64,000 nucleotides of DNA from Novosphingobium sp. CF614 (GTDB lineage Bacteria > Pseudomonadota > Alphaproteobacteria > Sphingomonadales > Sphingomonadaceae): the NCBI RefSeq assembly GCF_900113255.1, contig NZ_FOOR01000002.1, forward strand, positions 124,001 through 188,000, read 5' to 3'. The notes under the pieces are model-generated. The model was not told where the DNA came from and searched no databases. It was given only the letters and a program-made list of their open reading frames with translations. A program made the position numbers and the translations under genes. Shown in pieces: positions 9,139 through 18,513 of the stretch. Position 1 is the first letter of the stretch. Each line of letters starts with the position of its first letter.

Positions 9139-10989
9139 TCAGCCCCGCCGCCTCGCCCGTAGCTGCTCGCGCGCTTCGGCGATCAGCGGGGTATTGCCCA
9201 CCAATGTCTGCGCCTTGTCCAGCAGCGCGCCTGCTTCCGCACGCCGGATACCAAGCGCGACATAGCTATAGGCCAGCGCCTGCGTAGCCAGCGGACTGGC
9301 GCGCTGCAGGCGATAGGCCGCCAGCGCGCTGTCCCGCGCCGCCTCGAAATCGCCCTCGCTGGCCTGGACCATCGCCAGGTCGGAAAGCAGCTGCACGTCG
9401 CGTCCGTCGCCATTGTCGCGAAGCCACGAGAGGATCGCCTGCGCACGCACCGCGTCACCGGTGCCGATCGCCAGCCAGGCGGCGGCACGCAAGGCAGGGC
9501 GACTGGTCGGGTTCTGAAGCAGGTAGCCCTCGACGAGTTCCTCGCCGCCCCTCAAGTCACCGGCCATCGCAAAGGCTTCGAAACGGCGCCTGAACAAGCT
9601 TTCGGGCATCCGGATCTCCGCCGCCGCCGCATAGCGCGCCTGAGCCGCCCGCGCATTGCCCAGCGCGAGCTGGACGTCGCCGGCCAGGGCCTGGGCGTCA
9701 TAGAAACCGGGATCGGTGCCGCGCGCGGCTTCGGCCTGTGCCTGCGCGGCGGCGCCCTGTCCGCCGGCGAGCAATGCGCCGATCGCGCCCTGGCCGGGCA
9801 CCACCCGCAGCGGCGGCACTTGCGCGTGCGCCGCGCGGTCGAGCAGTTCACCGGCACGCTGGCGCTCGCCCAGCGCCTCGTAGCTGCGCGCGACCACGGT
9901 CAACAGGTAGGGCGAGGCATCGTCGTGGGCGAGGTCCCCGGAAAAGCGCAAGGCGACGTAGCGGTACTCGCCGCCCAGGTAGATGGCGCGGGCGAGCAGG
10001 TCCTTGGCCTGGCGGCAATCGGGCTTGGCGCGCAGCACGGCTTCCAGCGCCTCGGCCGCCGCCGAGGGATTGCCCGCAGCGATCTCGACGACGCCGCGCA
10101 GCATCTGGACGCCCGCTTCCCGATCGAGCTTGCCGCCGGTGCGCGCCAGCAGCCCGCGCGCGAGTTCGTAATTGCCTGCGCGCGCCGCGATCACTGCCTG
10201 GAGATAGTAGGCACGCGGGTTCTTGGGGCTTAGTTCGAGCACCCGCCGGGTCACCGTCAGCGCCTCGCTCGCCCGGCCCAGTTCGCCGAGCGTCGCGGCA
10301 TATTCGAGCAGGACCGAAACGTCCTTGGGATCGCGCATGATCGCCTGCTCGAACCACGGGATCGCGGCCATCAGGCCATAGCGATCGCGCACCAGCTGCC
10401 CGCCGAATTCGAGCGCGCGCACGTTGTCCGGCTCAAGCGCCAGCGCATGTTCGGCCGCCGCGATCGCCAATCCGTGCTCGCCGCCCGCGTAGCGCAGGCG
10501 CCCGATCTCGACCCACAGCGAGGCGTCCCGGGGGATCAATGCCAGCGCCTTGTCGTAAGCGCGGCCCGAAGCCGGCAGGTTGCCGTCGAGCCGTTCGAGC
10601 AGCCCCAGCGCGCGCCAGCCCTCGGCCGCGCTCGCGCGTGAGAAGTCGCCCGACGCCAGCCATTCGCGCGCGCGTTCGCGGTCATCCTGAGCGAGGTAGG
10701 CCTGCCCCATGAACGCGGCGACCTGGTTGCGCGCCGTGCCGCTTTCGAGCGCGGCGCGCAGCTTCATTTCGCCGTCGATGCCGTCCCCGCGCGCCAGCGC
10801 CGCGCGCGCCTCGCCGATCAGGGTCTTGCCGATCAGGGCCTCGCCTTGCGGACGCTGCCCGACGACGGGACTGGAGAGCAGCGCAAGCGGCAAGGCCAGG
10901 GCCGCCAAGGCCAGCCATCCCCTACGCCGCCCGGTCTCCCCCCGCCGGAAGGGATCAGGATTGCAGGTCGTACTGCTTGAGCAGGTCAT
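9139..10989 (-). CDS. TPR-repeat protein of the XrtA/PEP-CTERM cluster (PrsT-like)
   Basis: A protein of about 617 residues with a basic N-terminus and hydrophobic export segment (WLALAALALPLALLSSPVVG) followed by tetratricopeptide-like helical repeats to the C-terminus (for example AYDKALALIPRDASLWVEIGRLRYAGGE and EHALALEPDNVRALEFGGQ). It is likely periplasmic or membrane-attached and acts as a scaffold. It lies directly downstream of prsR and prsK, so a PrsT-like role in polysaccharide export/PEP-CTERM systems is inferred. The start at ATG 10989 overlaps prsR by 35 bp; no other start codon precedes the signal segment except TTG codons inside it, so the start is uncertain. Confidence 0.75.
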   Translation of the reverse strand: MTCSSSTTCNPDPFRRGETGRRRGWLALAALALPLALLSSPVVGQRPQGEALIGKTLIGEARAALARGDGIDGEMKLRAALESGTARNQVAAFMGQAYLAQDDRERAREWLASGDFSRASAAEGWRALGLLERLDGNLPASGRAYDKALALIPRDASLWVEIGRLRYAGGEHGLAIAAAEHALALEPDNVRALEFGGQLVRDRYGLMAAIPWFEQAIMRDPKDVSVLLEYAATLGELGRASEALTVTRRVLELSPKNPRAYYLQAVIAARAGNYELARGLLARTGGKLDREAGVQMLRGVVEIAAGNPSAAAEALEAVLRAKPDCRQAKDLLARAIYLGGEYRYVALRFSGDLAHDDASPYLLTVVARSYEALGERQRAGELLDRAAHAQVPPLRVVPGQGAIGALLAGGQGAAAQAQAEAARGTDPGFYDAQALAGDVQLALGNARAAQARYAAAAEIRMPESLFRRRFEAFAMAGDLRGGEELVEGYLLQNPTSRPALRAAAWLAIGTGDAVRAQAILSWLRDNGDGRDVQLLSDLAMVQASEGDFEAARDSALAAYRLQRASPLATQALAYSYVALGIRRAEAGALLDKAQTLVGNTPLIAEAREQLRARRRG

Positions 10990-12331
10990 AGAGCGTGGGC
11001 CGGCTGATTCCGAGCATCTTCGCCGTGCTCGAGATATTGCCCTCGCTGCGGGCAAGCGCGTGACGGATGACCTTGCGATCCGCCTGTTCGCGCGCGGTCT
11101 TGAGGTTGAGCGCGTTGATTACTTGCTCGTCCGGCTCGGCAAGGTCGAGGTCGGCGGCGCAGATGAGCTTCTCGTCGGCCATGATGACCGCGCGCTTCAC
11201 CCGGTTTTCCAGCTCACGCACGTTGCCCGGCCAGCTCCAGGCGTCGATCGCGGCGAGCGCGTCGGAGGCGAAGCCGCGCACGCGCGGGTTCATTTCCTTG
11301 GCGTAGCGGTTGAGGAAAGCCTTCGCGAGCAGGGTGGCGTCGCCCGGCCGTTCGGCAAGACTGGGAATCTTCACGACAATCTCGGCAAGACGATAATACA
11401 GATCCTCGCGGAAGCGCCCGTCCGCGATCATCGCTTCAAGATCCTGATGGGTGGCGCATACGATCCGGGTATCGACGGCGATCGATTCGCGCGATCCCAC
11501 GCGCTCGATCACCCGTTCCTGCAGGAAGCGCAGCAGCTTGACCTGGAGCTGGAGCGGAATGTCGCCCACTTCGTCCAGGAACAAAGTACCGCTGCCGGCC
11601 TGCTCGATCTTGCCCGGCGTGGTCTTGACCGCCCCCGTGAAGGCGCCCTTCTCGTGCCCGAACAGCTCGCTTTCGAGCAAGTTCTCGGGGATCGCCGCGC
11701 AATTGATGGCAACGAACGCCCCCTTGGCCCGGTCGCTGGCATCATGCAGCCCGCGCGCCAGCAGTTCCTTGCCGGTGCCGCTGGCGCCCAGCAGCATGAC
11801 CGAGACATTGGTGTTGGCGACACGCTCGATGGTGCGCGCGACGCGGATCATCTCCGGCGCGGCGGTAATCATCCGGCCGAGCACTTTCTCGTCCTTCTCG
11901 ATCTTGGCGGCGAGGCGGCGGTTTTCGTCCTCCAGCTTGTGAAGCTGCAGCGCCCGCCGCACGATCAGGCCCAGCGCATCGATGTCGACCGGCTTCTGGT
12001 AGAAATCGTAGGCTCCGCGCGCGATGGCCTGGAGAGCGCTTTCACGCGCGCCATGACCGCTGGCGACGATGACCTTGGTATCGGCCTTGAGCGCCATGAT
12101 CTCGTCAAGCACCGCGAAACCTTCGCTGGTGCCGTCCGGGTCGGGCGGCAGGCCGAGATCGAGCGTCACCACGTCGGGCATTTCCGAGCGCAGCAGGGCC
12201 AGCGCGCTGGCGCGGTCGCCGGCCACCAGCACTTCGAAATCCTCGTAAGCCCATTTGAGCTGCGCCTGGAGGCCGGCATCGTCCTCGACGATGAGCAGCT
12301 TGGGAAGCGCCTTGGGCCGGGTCTCAATCAT
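10955..12331 (-). CDS. prsR: PEP-CTERM-box type response regulator, sigma-54 activator (PrsR)
   Basis: An NtrC-class activator of 458 residues. A receiver domain (1-125) has the acidic pocket VEDD and phospho-acceptor Asp58 (VVTLDLGLP). The AAA+ domain (about 150-385) has Walker A GASGTGKE at 182-189 and the sigma-54 contact motif GAFTGA at 229-234. A Fis-type helix-turn-helix ends the protein (NISSTAKMLGISRPTLYDLLKQY). It should remodel RpoN-RNA polymerase at promoters of surface polysaccharide/exosortase genes when phosphorylated by PrsK. ATG 12331 overlaps the prsK stop (TGATG) and has AGAGGG upstream; GTG 12334 is also open. Assignment to PrsR rests on length, architecture and the adjacent kinase and glycosyltransferase. 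Confidence 0.88.
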   Translation of the reverse strand: MIETRPKALPKLLIVEDDAGLQAQLKWAYEDFEVLVAGDRASALALLRSEMPDVVTLDLGLPPDPDGTSEGFAVLDEIMALKADTKVIVASGHGARESALQAIARGAYDFYQKPVDIDALGLIVRRALQLHKLEDENRRLAAKIEKDEKVLGRMITAAPEMIRVARTIERVANTNVSVMLLGASGTGKELLARGLHDASDRAKGAFVAINCAAIPENLLESELFGHEKGAFTGAVKTTPGKIEQAGSGTLFLDEVGDIPLQLQVKLLRFLQERVIERVGSRESIAVDTRIVCATHQDLEAMIADGRFREDLYYRLAEIVVKIPSLAERPGDATLLAKAFLNRYAKEMNPRVRGFASDALAAIDAWSWPGNVRELENRVKRAVIMADEKLICAADLDLAEPDEQVINALNLKTAREQADRKVIRHALARSEGNISSTAKMLGISRPTLYDLLKQYDLQS

Positions 12332-14457
12332 CACGCTACCCTCTGATCCTGACTTGCGATGTTCTGGAGGATGTCACTGGCCGCCGCGAGCGGGACTTGC
12401 ACGACGAAGCGCGAGCCCAGGCCTTCGCGCGATTCCACTTCCAGCCGCCCGCGCATCGCCCGCACCAGTTCGCGGGCTTCGAAGGCGCCGATGCCGAAGC
12501 CCCCGCTCTTGGTCGAGACGAACGGCTTGAACAGCCGGTTTCGGACGAATTCGGCGCTCATGCCGCAGCCGGAATCGAGCACTTCGAAGCGGGCGTTGAG
12601 TCCGTCGATCGACACCGAGACGAAGACCGGATTTTCGGGGCGGCTGGCGTCTATGCCGTTCTGCACGAGATGGACCAGTACCTGTTCCAGCGAATGGCGA
12701 TTGGCAGTAACCGTCACGTTCCGCGTTTCGGCCAGGACCACTTGCGGATTGCCGCCGAAACGCTCCATGACGGTGGCCAGCACCGCGGCCGCCGGAACCT
12801 GTTCCAGCTTGTCGACCGCCCCGGTGCCGTAGCGGGAGAGGCGCGCGATCAGCGCATTCAGCTTTTCGGAGGAATTGCGCAGCGTGACAAGCATGTCGGC
12901 ACGGAATTCAGGCTTGTCGGCATGCAGTTCGGCATTGCGCGCGAGCAGGCTGAACTGGCTGGCGAGATTCTTGATGTCATGCATCACGAAGGCGATGCGG
13001 CGGTGGAAATCCTCGAAGCGGCTCGATTCGGCAAGCGCTTCCTGGCTCGCGTTCTCGGCAAGGTAACTTGCGACCTGCTGGCCGATCACGCGCAGGAGAT
13101 CGAAGTCCTCCCAGTCGAACTTGCGCACCAGTTGCGGCCGGGCCAGCACCACCATGCCCACCAGCCGCTCGTAATGGACGAGCGGGATCAGGGCCCAGGC
13201 CCGGGTATCCTCGATCAGCCAAGCCGGGATCTCGATGTCCACCGCCAGCGCGACGACACCGGCGCGCGCTTCGTCGAGATCGGCGATGAAGCCGGTACGC
13301 TCGAAATAGCCCAGCGCGCGCTGCGGGACGGCAATCGCGGGGACTTCTATCTCCAGCCAGTTCCAGCGCGACGCAAGCGTGAGCTCGCCCTGCTCGCCCG
13401 GGGTCAGCAGCAATCCGGAAGGACTGTCGAACACGTCGGCGACGGATTGCACCACGCGCTCGCCCAGCGGCAATGCCGCCTGCCCGCCGCTGCCGATGGT
13501 GCGGGTGAAGCGGAGCCACTCTTCGCGGTAGTCATAGCGATGCTGGAAGAAATGCTTGGCGAGCGTCACCTTGAGCCAGCCCCGCACGCGGCGCGAAGGC
13601 AGCACCACGAGCGCCACGGCGCTCGCGAGCGTCAGGAACGCCAGCTCGATCAGGCGCGCAAAGTCGCCTCCGGCATAGGAAAGCCACTGCGCCACCGCCA
13701 CCATCGCCACCAGGTAGAAGCCGATGACCAGCAGCGAGAAGGTCTGGAACGTCACCGCTCGCGACGGGCGCAGGCGCAGGGCATCGCCGTTCCTGGTGGC
13801 GGCAAGCGCGAAGCAGCCCGTCAGCACGATCACCGCAAGCCCCCGCAAGGCGGCGATCTCCACCGGCCAACGCGCGGCCAGGTAGGCGATGGTGTAGAGA
13901 TTGAGATCGAACGCCCAGAGCACGGCCAGCCCGCTCGCAGGCCAGCGCAACCCGGGCCGTGTCTCGCGCGGGGCGCCGGCATAGAGGTTATGGACCAGCA
14001 CCAGCCCGCCCACGGTCACCAGCAGGCGGAACATCACATTGAATTCGAACGCCACGTGCGCGACGTCGCGATCGAACCCGGTGCGCGGCAGCCCATAATC
14101 GACACCCAGGTGCAGCAGTTCGACGCAGGCGAGCGCAACGATCACCGGCCTGATCGGGGCCACGCTGGCGTGGCGGCCATCACTCGCGAAAAGGCGAAAG
14201 ATCACGAAGAGCCAGGCGAGATTACGGGCGCTCTCCGCCACCGCTGGCAGCACCGTGCCGGAATCCGAGGCCGATGCGGAAGCAACCGCCAGGCACCAAC
14301 CCGCGGTGACGAACAAGGCGACCAGGATCGCCGCGCCGGCGCCGTCGAAGCGCGCGCGGCGCGGCCAGAGCCAGATCGCCAGGCTGGCCAGGGCGATCGC
14401 TCCTGTCAGATCGAACATGACGCCGATCGTGATCCACAGACCCGCACCGCCCGCCAT
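12331..14457 (-). CDS. prsK: XrtA/PEP-CTERM system membrane histidine kinase (PrsK)
   Basis: This 708-residue sensor kinase begins with about eight hydrophobic helices (residues 1-290), continues through a GAF-like sensory region (about 310-470; SVADVFDSPSGLLLTPG), and has an atypical H-box FVMHDIKNLASQFSLL with phospho-acceptor His near residue 493. The ATP-binding domain shows the N box (LVQNGIDASRPENP) and G boxes (DSGCGMSAEF, GGFGIGAFEA). This H-box and layout are typical of PrsK partners of PrsR. ATG 14457 overlaps the upstream glycosyltransferase stop (TGATG), so the three genes are translationally coupled. The signal sensed is unknown. Confidence 0.88.
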   Translation of the reverse strand: MAGGAGLWITIGVMFDLTGAIALASLAIWLWPRRARFDGAGAAILVALFVTAGWCLAVASASASDSGTVLPAVAESARNLAWLFVIFRLFASDGRHASVAPIRPVIVALACVELLHLGVDYGLPRTGFDRDVAHVAFEFNVMFRLLVTVGGLVLVHNLYAGAPRETRPGLRWPASGLAVLWAFDLNLYTIAYLAARWPVEIAALRGLAVIVLTGCFALAATRNGDALRLRPSRAVTFQTFSLLVIGFYLVAMVAVAQWLSYAGGDFARLIELAFLTLASAVALVVLPSRRVRGWLKVTLAKHFFQHRYDYREEWLRFTRTIGSGGQAALPLGERVVQSVADVFDSPSGLLLTPGEQGELTLASRWNWLEIEVPAIAVPQRALGYFERTGFIADLDEARAGVVALAVDIEIPAWLIEDTRAWALIPLVHYERLVGMVVLARPQLVRKFDWEDFDLLRVIGQQVASYLAENASQEALAESSRFEDFHRRIAFVMHDIKNLASQFSLLARNAELHADKPEFRADMLVTLRNSSEKLNALIARLSRYGTGAVDKLEQVPAAAVLATVMERFGGNPQVVLAETRNVTVTANRHSLEQVLVHLVQNGIDASRPENPVFVSVSIDGLNARFEVLDSGCGMSAEFVRNRLFKPFVSTKSGGFGIGAFEARELVRAMRGRLEVESREGLGSRFVVQVPLAAASDILQNIASQDQRVA

Positions 14458-15842
14458 CAGCGCGCGCCCTCGCTCCACAGAACGACACGGAGCGTCTGCA
14501 GGATGATGAGGAAATCGAGGAAAGGCGTGTAGTTCTTGGCGTAGTAGAGATCGTATTCGAGCTTCTGGCGCGAATCGTCGATCGAAGCGCCGTAGGGGTA
14601 GTTGATCTGCGCCCAGCCGGTAATGCCCGGCTTCACCATGTGCCGCTCGGCGTAATAGGGCAGCTGCTCTTCCAGGTCGGCGACGAATTCCGGACGCTCG
14701 GGCCGGGGGCCGACGAAGCTCATCTCGCCCTTGAGCACGGTCCAGGCCTGGGGGAGCTCGTCTATCCGGACCTTGCGGATGAACTTGCCGACGCGGGTGA
14801 TGCGCGGATCGTCCTTGGACGCCCACTGCGCGCCGGCCACTTCGGCATCGGTGCGCATCGAGCGCAGTTTCACGACGTCGAAGTTCTGGCCGAACAGCCC
14901 GACCCGCGACTGGCGGTAGAAGGCCGGGCCCTTGCTGTCGATCTTCACCAGCAATGCGAACAGCAGGATCACCGGCGCCGTGACCAGCAGCAGCAGCGCG
15001 CTGGCGGCGATGTCGAACAGGCGCTTGGCCGCGCTCGAAATGGCGCGGCCCGCGGAGAAGCCGTCGGAGAAGATCAGCCAGCTGGGATTGACGGTATCCA
15101 GGTCGACACGGCCGGTCTCGCGCTCGAGAAAGCTGGAGAACTCGTTGACGTGGACGCCGGCGGTCTTGATCCGCAGCAGATCCTTGAGCGGCAGCGCATT
15201 GCGCCGCTCCTCCAGTGCCAGGACCACCTCGCTCACGCCCAGGTTCTCGACATAGCGCGTGAGGTTGTGGATCGCCGCGCGGGCGATGGCTTCCTCGACG
15301 ACCGGCCGCGCCTCGCTCATCGAGATGTAGCCGACGATGGCGAATCCCGCCTCCGGTCGCTCCCCCAGCACGCGAAGACGCTGCGCCCGGTTGCCCGCGC
15401 CCAGCACCAGCACCCGGCGGCGAAACGCGGAAGTGCCGAGAAAACCGCCCAGCAGCAGGCGATTGAGTATCAGCAGCACGATCGCGAAGGCCATCGAATA
15501 GGCCAGCGTCGAGCGCCAGAAGTTCTGCCCGCCGACCAGGAAGTCCACGAAGGCAAGCGCGATCACCCCCAGCGAGATCGCCACCAGCAGCCGGGCGGCG
15601 GCGAAGCGCATCGAGCGCAGCGATTCGGCCCCGTAGACCCCGACCGAGACCATCGAGAGCACGATCACCGCCGCGAAGGCCGCGTGCGAGCCGAGCCGGC
15701 TGGCCAGTTCACCCGAATCGATGCCGATCTGCCCGGCGCGCAGCCGCCACGACATCTCGTTGGCCCCGGCCAGCAGCAACAAGTCCACCAGCCCCAGCAG
15801 CACGACCGCATGCGGAATGTAATGTTTGAACAGACGAATCAT
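14457..15842 (-). CDS. XrtA/PEP-CTERM system exopolysaccharide glycosyltransferase (sugar transferase, EpsB/TIGR03013 type)
   Basis: A membrane phosphoglycosyl transferase of 461 residues that would attach the first sugar-phosphate to undecaprenyl phosphate for polysaccharide synthesis. Four to five N-terminal helices (residues 1-140) are followed by a nucleotide-fold region (RVLVLGAGNRAQRLRVLG), then a catalytic sugar-transferase domain from about 265 (KRLFDIAASALLLL, KGPAFYRQSRVGLFGQNFDVVKLRSM, IDELPQAWTVLKGEMSFVGPRPERPEF). ATG 15842 gives the conserved start MIRLFKHYIPHAVVLLG. It is first in the operon with prsK, prsR and the TPR gene. The 259 bp upstream hold a palindrome that could bind PrsR. 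Confidence 0.87.
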   Translation of the reverse strand: MIRLFKHYIPHAVVLLGLVDLLLLAGANEMSWRLRAGQIGIDSGELASRLGSHAAFAAVIVLSMVSVGVYGAESLRSMRFAAARLLVAISLGVIALAFVDFLVGGQNFWRSTLAYSMAFAIVLLILNRLLLGGFLGTSAFRRRVLVLGAGNRAQRLRVLGERPEAGFAIVGYISMSEARPVVEEAIARAAIHNLTRYVENLGVSEVVLALEERRNALPLKDLLRIKTAGVHVNEFSSFLERETGRVDLDTVNPSWLIFSDGFSAGRAISSAAKRLFDIAASALLLLVTAPVILLFALLVKIDSKGPAFYRQSRVGLFGQNFDVVKLRSMRTDAEVAGAQWASKDDPRITRVGKFIRKVRIDELPQAWTVLKGEMSFVGPRPERPEFVADLEEQLPYYAERHMVKPGITGWAQINYPYGASIDDSRQKLEYDLYYAKNYTPFLDFLIILQTLRVVLWSEGAR

Positions 15843-15911
15843 CGTCGAATTAAGCCGTCCTTCGAGGGCCGTTGCCGGCTCGGAAGGCCTGCCTAGGCCA
15901 AAGGCGTAAAA

Positions 15912-15928
15912 TGTCGGTAAATCTGACA
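15912..15928. promoter_or_regulatory. Palindrome upstream of the PrsK/PrsR operon, possible activator site
   Basis: TGTCGGTAAATCTGACA is a near-perfect inverted repeat (TGTC/GACA, extended by a G/C pair) in an AT-richer stretch, 70 bp upstream of the glycosyltransferase start. A larger repeat AATGTC (15910-15915) / GACATT (15930-15935) overlaps it. Fis-type activators bind such dyads; that PrsR binds here is inference. I could not identify a convincing -24/-12 element with correct spacing. Confidence 0.35.
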
Positions 15929-16101
15929 GGACATTCCGCAAGGAAAGGAATAGCCGGCAAAATCGCAAGGCAGCGCCGCGCCAGGGTGTCGGCGTGGTTT
16001 ACACACGCGGGATTCGCGCCCGGCCGCGATCATTCCCGGCGCGGACGCTCGGCGAGGCCTTCCGGCGATGGCGGCGAGCCGCCGGCCGCCCGCGCTGCCG
16101 G

Positions 16102-17430
16102 CTACTTCGCCATCAGTCGCAGCGCGGTGAGCACCAGTGCCCGCGAACCCGAGGCGATCACCTTGTCCGCCTCCGGCGCCCAGAACGGACTGTGCAGCGA
16201 AGGCAACGAAGGGCCCCCCGCTTTGGCGGCGGCGATCTTCTCCACCGGCGAACCGCCGACCCAGAAGATCACCGATTTGATGCGATCTTCATCCGCGCGG
16301 CGAAATTCACCGAAATCTTCTCCGCCCATGACCGGGGGAACAATGGTGGCCCGGTCCTGACCCATCTTCTCCTTGAGCGCGGCGATGGCCTCCTCCGTGA
16401 ATTCAGGTGAGTTCCAGGTGGCCCGCGTGTGCGGTTCAAGGACGGTAACCTCGGGCATCAGGTTCTCCGGCACGCCGGAAGCGATGGCCTCGCCCCGCGC
16501 GATGCGCTTGATGCCGTCTATCAGTTTCGCGCGCGTCTCGTCGGAATAGCTGCGCACGGTCAGTTCCAGCTTGGCGTGGTCCGAGATGATGTTGTGCTTG
16601 GTCCCGGCGTGAAACGATCCAACCGTCACCACCACCGGATCGAGCGGCGAAATCTCGCGGCTGGACAATGTCTGCAGCTTCATCACGATCGCGCTGGCAA
16701 GCACGATCGGGTCCTTGGTGGTCTGCGGATAGGCCCCGTGGCCGCCCACGCCCTTCACCAGCAGGTCGAGGCTGTCGACATTGGCCAGGGCCCAGCCCTT
16801 GGCGGCCCCCACCACGCCCGAGGGCAGCTCGGGCGTATCGTGGAAGGCCAGCGCGTAGTCCGGCTTGGGAAAGCGCGCATAGAGCCCGTCCTTGAGCATC
16901 TCGCGAGCGCCCAGCCCCACTTCCTCGGCCGGCTGCCCGATCATCACCAGGGTGCCCGACCATTCGGCCTTGCGCGCCGCCATGAGCCGCGCGGTCTCGA
17001 TCCAGGCGGTCATGTGGGTATCGTGGCCGCAGGCGTGCATGATCCCGCTTTCGACGCCGGCGGTGGAAACCCCGCGCTGCTTCGAGGCATAGGCCAGCCC
17101 GGTCTGCTCGGCCACCGGCAAGCCGTCCATGTCGGCACGGATCAGCACGGTGGGGCCGGGTCCGTTCCTCAGGACCGCGACGATACCGGTCCTGCCCACC
17201 TTCTCGGTCACTTCGAAACCAGCCGCCCGCGCGGCCTGCGCCATGATCCCCGCGCTGCGCACTTCCTGGAAGCTGAGTTCCGGATGCGCGTGGAGATCGC
17301 GGTAGATGCCCATCAAGCCGGGCATGTCGGCCGCGATTGCGGCGGCGAGGGGATCGCTGGCGGGTTGCGCGATGGCGGCCGACGGACTGGCGAAAAGCGC
17401 CGCGGCGGCGGCAAGCAGCAGGGTTTTCAT
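16102..17430 (-). CDS. Exported M20-family amidohydrolase (hippurate hydrolase / amidohydrolase type)
   Basis: A 442-residue metal-dependent hydrolase of amide bonds in N-acyl amino acids or similar substrates. A signal peptide (MKTLLLAAAAALFASPSAAIAQ) places it in the periplasm, unlike most relatives. Zinc-site motifs are visible: DLHAHPELSFQE, IRADMDGLPV, HACGHDTHM near residues 131-139, GQPAEEVG, and a late VMGGEDFGEF that supplies the last metal ligand and substrate carboxylate contacts. The internal dimerisation domain (GVGGHGAYPQTTKDPI) is typical of M20D. Substrate is unknown. It stands alone, separated from the PrsK operon by about 260 bp and divergent from sapC. Confidence 0.88.
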   Translation of the reverse strand: MKTLLLAAAAALFASPSAAIAQPASDPLAAAIAADMPGLMGIYRDLHAHPELSFQEVRSAGIMAQAARAAGFEVTEKVGRTGIVAVLRNGPGPTVLIRADMDGLPVAEQTGLAYASKQRGVSTAGVESGIMHACGHDTHMTAWIETARLMAARKAEWSGTLVMIGQPAEEVGLGAREMLKDGLYARFPKPDYALAFHDTPELPSGVVGAAKGWALANVDSLDLLVKGVGGHGAYPQTTKDPIVLASAIVMKLQTLSSREISPLDPVVVTVGSFHAGTKHNIISDHAKLELTVRSYSDETRAKLIDGIKRIARGEAIASGVPENLMPEVTVLEPHTRATWNSPEFTEEAIAALKEKMGQDRATIVPPVMGGEDFGEFRRADEDRIKSVIFWVGGSPVEKIAAAKAGGPSLPSLHSPFWAPEADKVIASGSRALVLTALRLMAK

Positions 17431-17580
17431 GCCGCCAGCCTATGAGCACCATCACCTGCCGGCAAGTGCCTCGAGAATCCCGGGCCAGATGCGAACGAGC
17501 CGTCATGCTTGCGCAGGCCGAGGCCAGCCACTAAAGCGACGGCACGGAATTTCGAGCCCCTTATCCGCGGAGAATAAGTA

Positions 17581-18354
17581 ATGGCGACCGCGCCGCAAAA
17601 TCCTGCCCTGCCCCTGTTCTACAAAGACCTCATCCCGCTCAATTCGCAGCAGCACGCGAACTGGAAAACGCGCTCCACCGACAAGGCGACTTGGCTGATC
17701 GGGGTCAACTCGGTGCCGCTGACGGTGGAGGAATTCCCGCAGGCACAGCGCAATTTCCCGATCGTCTTCACTTCCGGCGACGAGCCGATCCCGCTGGTGC
17801 TGATGGGCATGAACGAAGGCGTGAACGTCTTCGTCGACGCGGATGGGGCCGTGAACACGCCGGTTTACATCCCGGCCTATGCCCGCCGCTATCCCTTCAT
17901 GCTGGCCAAGCTGCGCCCGGATGCCGAGGAACTTTCGCTGTGCGTCGATCCGACCAGCGATCTGGTCGGCGATATCGAAGAGGGCGAGGCCCTGTTCGCC
18001 GGCGCCGAACCGACCGACGCGACGAAGAACATGCTCAAGTTTTGCGAGAACTTCGAGATCGCGGGCACCAAGACCGGCAATTTCATGGCGGAGCTCAAGA
18101 AGCACAACCTGCTGATGGACGGCGAACTCAATATCGACACCGGCAACGGCCAGCCGCCGTTCAATTACCGCGGGTTCCAGATGGTCGACGAAACGAAGCT
18201 GCGCGAAATGCGCGGCGATATCCTGCGCCAGTGGAACCAGAACGGACTGTTGCCGCTGATCTATGCCCACTTGTTCTCGCTCGACCTCGTGCGGGACATC
18301 TTCGGCCGGCAGATGGCCCAGGGCAAGATGCCAGCCGTTTCCCTAAATTCCTGA
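17581..18354 (+). CDS. SapC-family protein
   Basis: A 257-residue cytoplasmic-looking protein of the SapC family (named after a Campylobacter S-layer-associated gene; biochemical role unsettled). Family features visible include the start LFYKDLIPLNSQQHANWKTR, a central YIPAYARRYPFMLA segment, and the C-terminal WNQNGLLPLIYAHLFSLDLVRDIFGRQ. No signal peptide or membrane helix is seen. It is common in sphingomonads and caulobacters. It is transcribed alone; an imperfect hairpin (18379-18415) and then the small RNA follow it. Confidence 0.85.
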   Translation: MATAPQNPALPLFYKDLIPLNSQQHANWKTRSTDKATWLIGVNSVPLTVEEFPQAQRNFPIVFTSGDEPIPLVLMGMNEGVNVFVDADGAVNTPVYIPAYARRYPFMLAKLRPDAEELSLCVDPTSDLVGDIEEGEALFAGAEPTDATKNMLKFCENFEIAGTKTGNFMAELKKHNLLMDGELNIDTGNGQPPFNYRGFQMVDETKLREMRGDILRQWNQNGLLPLIYAHLFSLDLVRDIFGRQMAQGKMPAVSLNS

Positions 18355-18478
18355 TTTAAAAGAAACTTTATCAAATCTGGGCGGAGGTTATGGCACTTTT
18401 GTCACACCCCCGCCCAATTCGTCAGACACTGCAAAGCCGCGCTGGACAAATCGCGCATATTTTGCGTCAATGAATCTC

Positions 18479-18507
18479 TTGAATATCGCCACGGGCTTGC
18501 GTATGTT
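18479..18507 (+). promoter_or_regulatory. Housekeeping-type promoter for the small RNA
   Basis: TTGAAT (18479-18484) and TATGTT (18502-18507) are separated by exactly 17 bp, a good sigma-70-like pair, and would start transcription near G18514. The next strong element on this strand is the terminator at 18584-18614, with no open reading frame between. Confidence 0.6.
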
Positions 18508-18513
18508 GGCAAT

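Noticed and set aside
12397..14532. 711-codon plus-strand open frame
   Set aside because: Antisense to prsK; repetitive Gln/His/Arg composition and no recognisable domain.
15843..16101. Possible sigma-54 -24/-12 promoter for the PrsK operon
   Set aside because: TGGC and TGC elements occur, but GG-GC spacing was 9 or 14 nt rather than 10, so no site is called.
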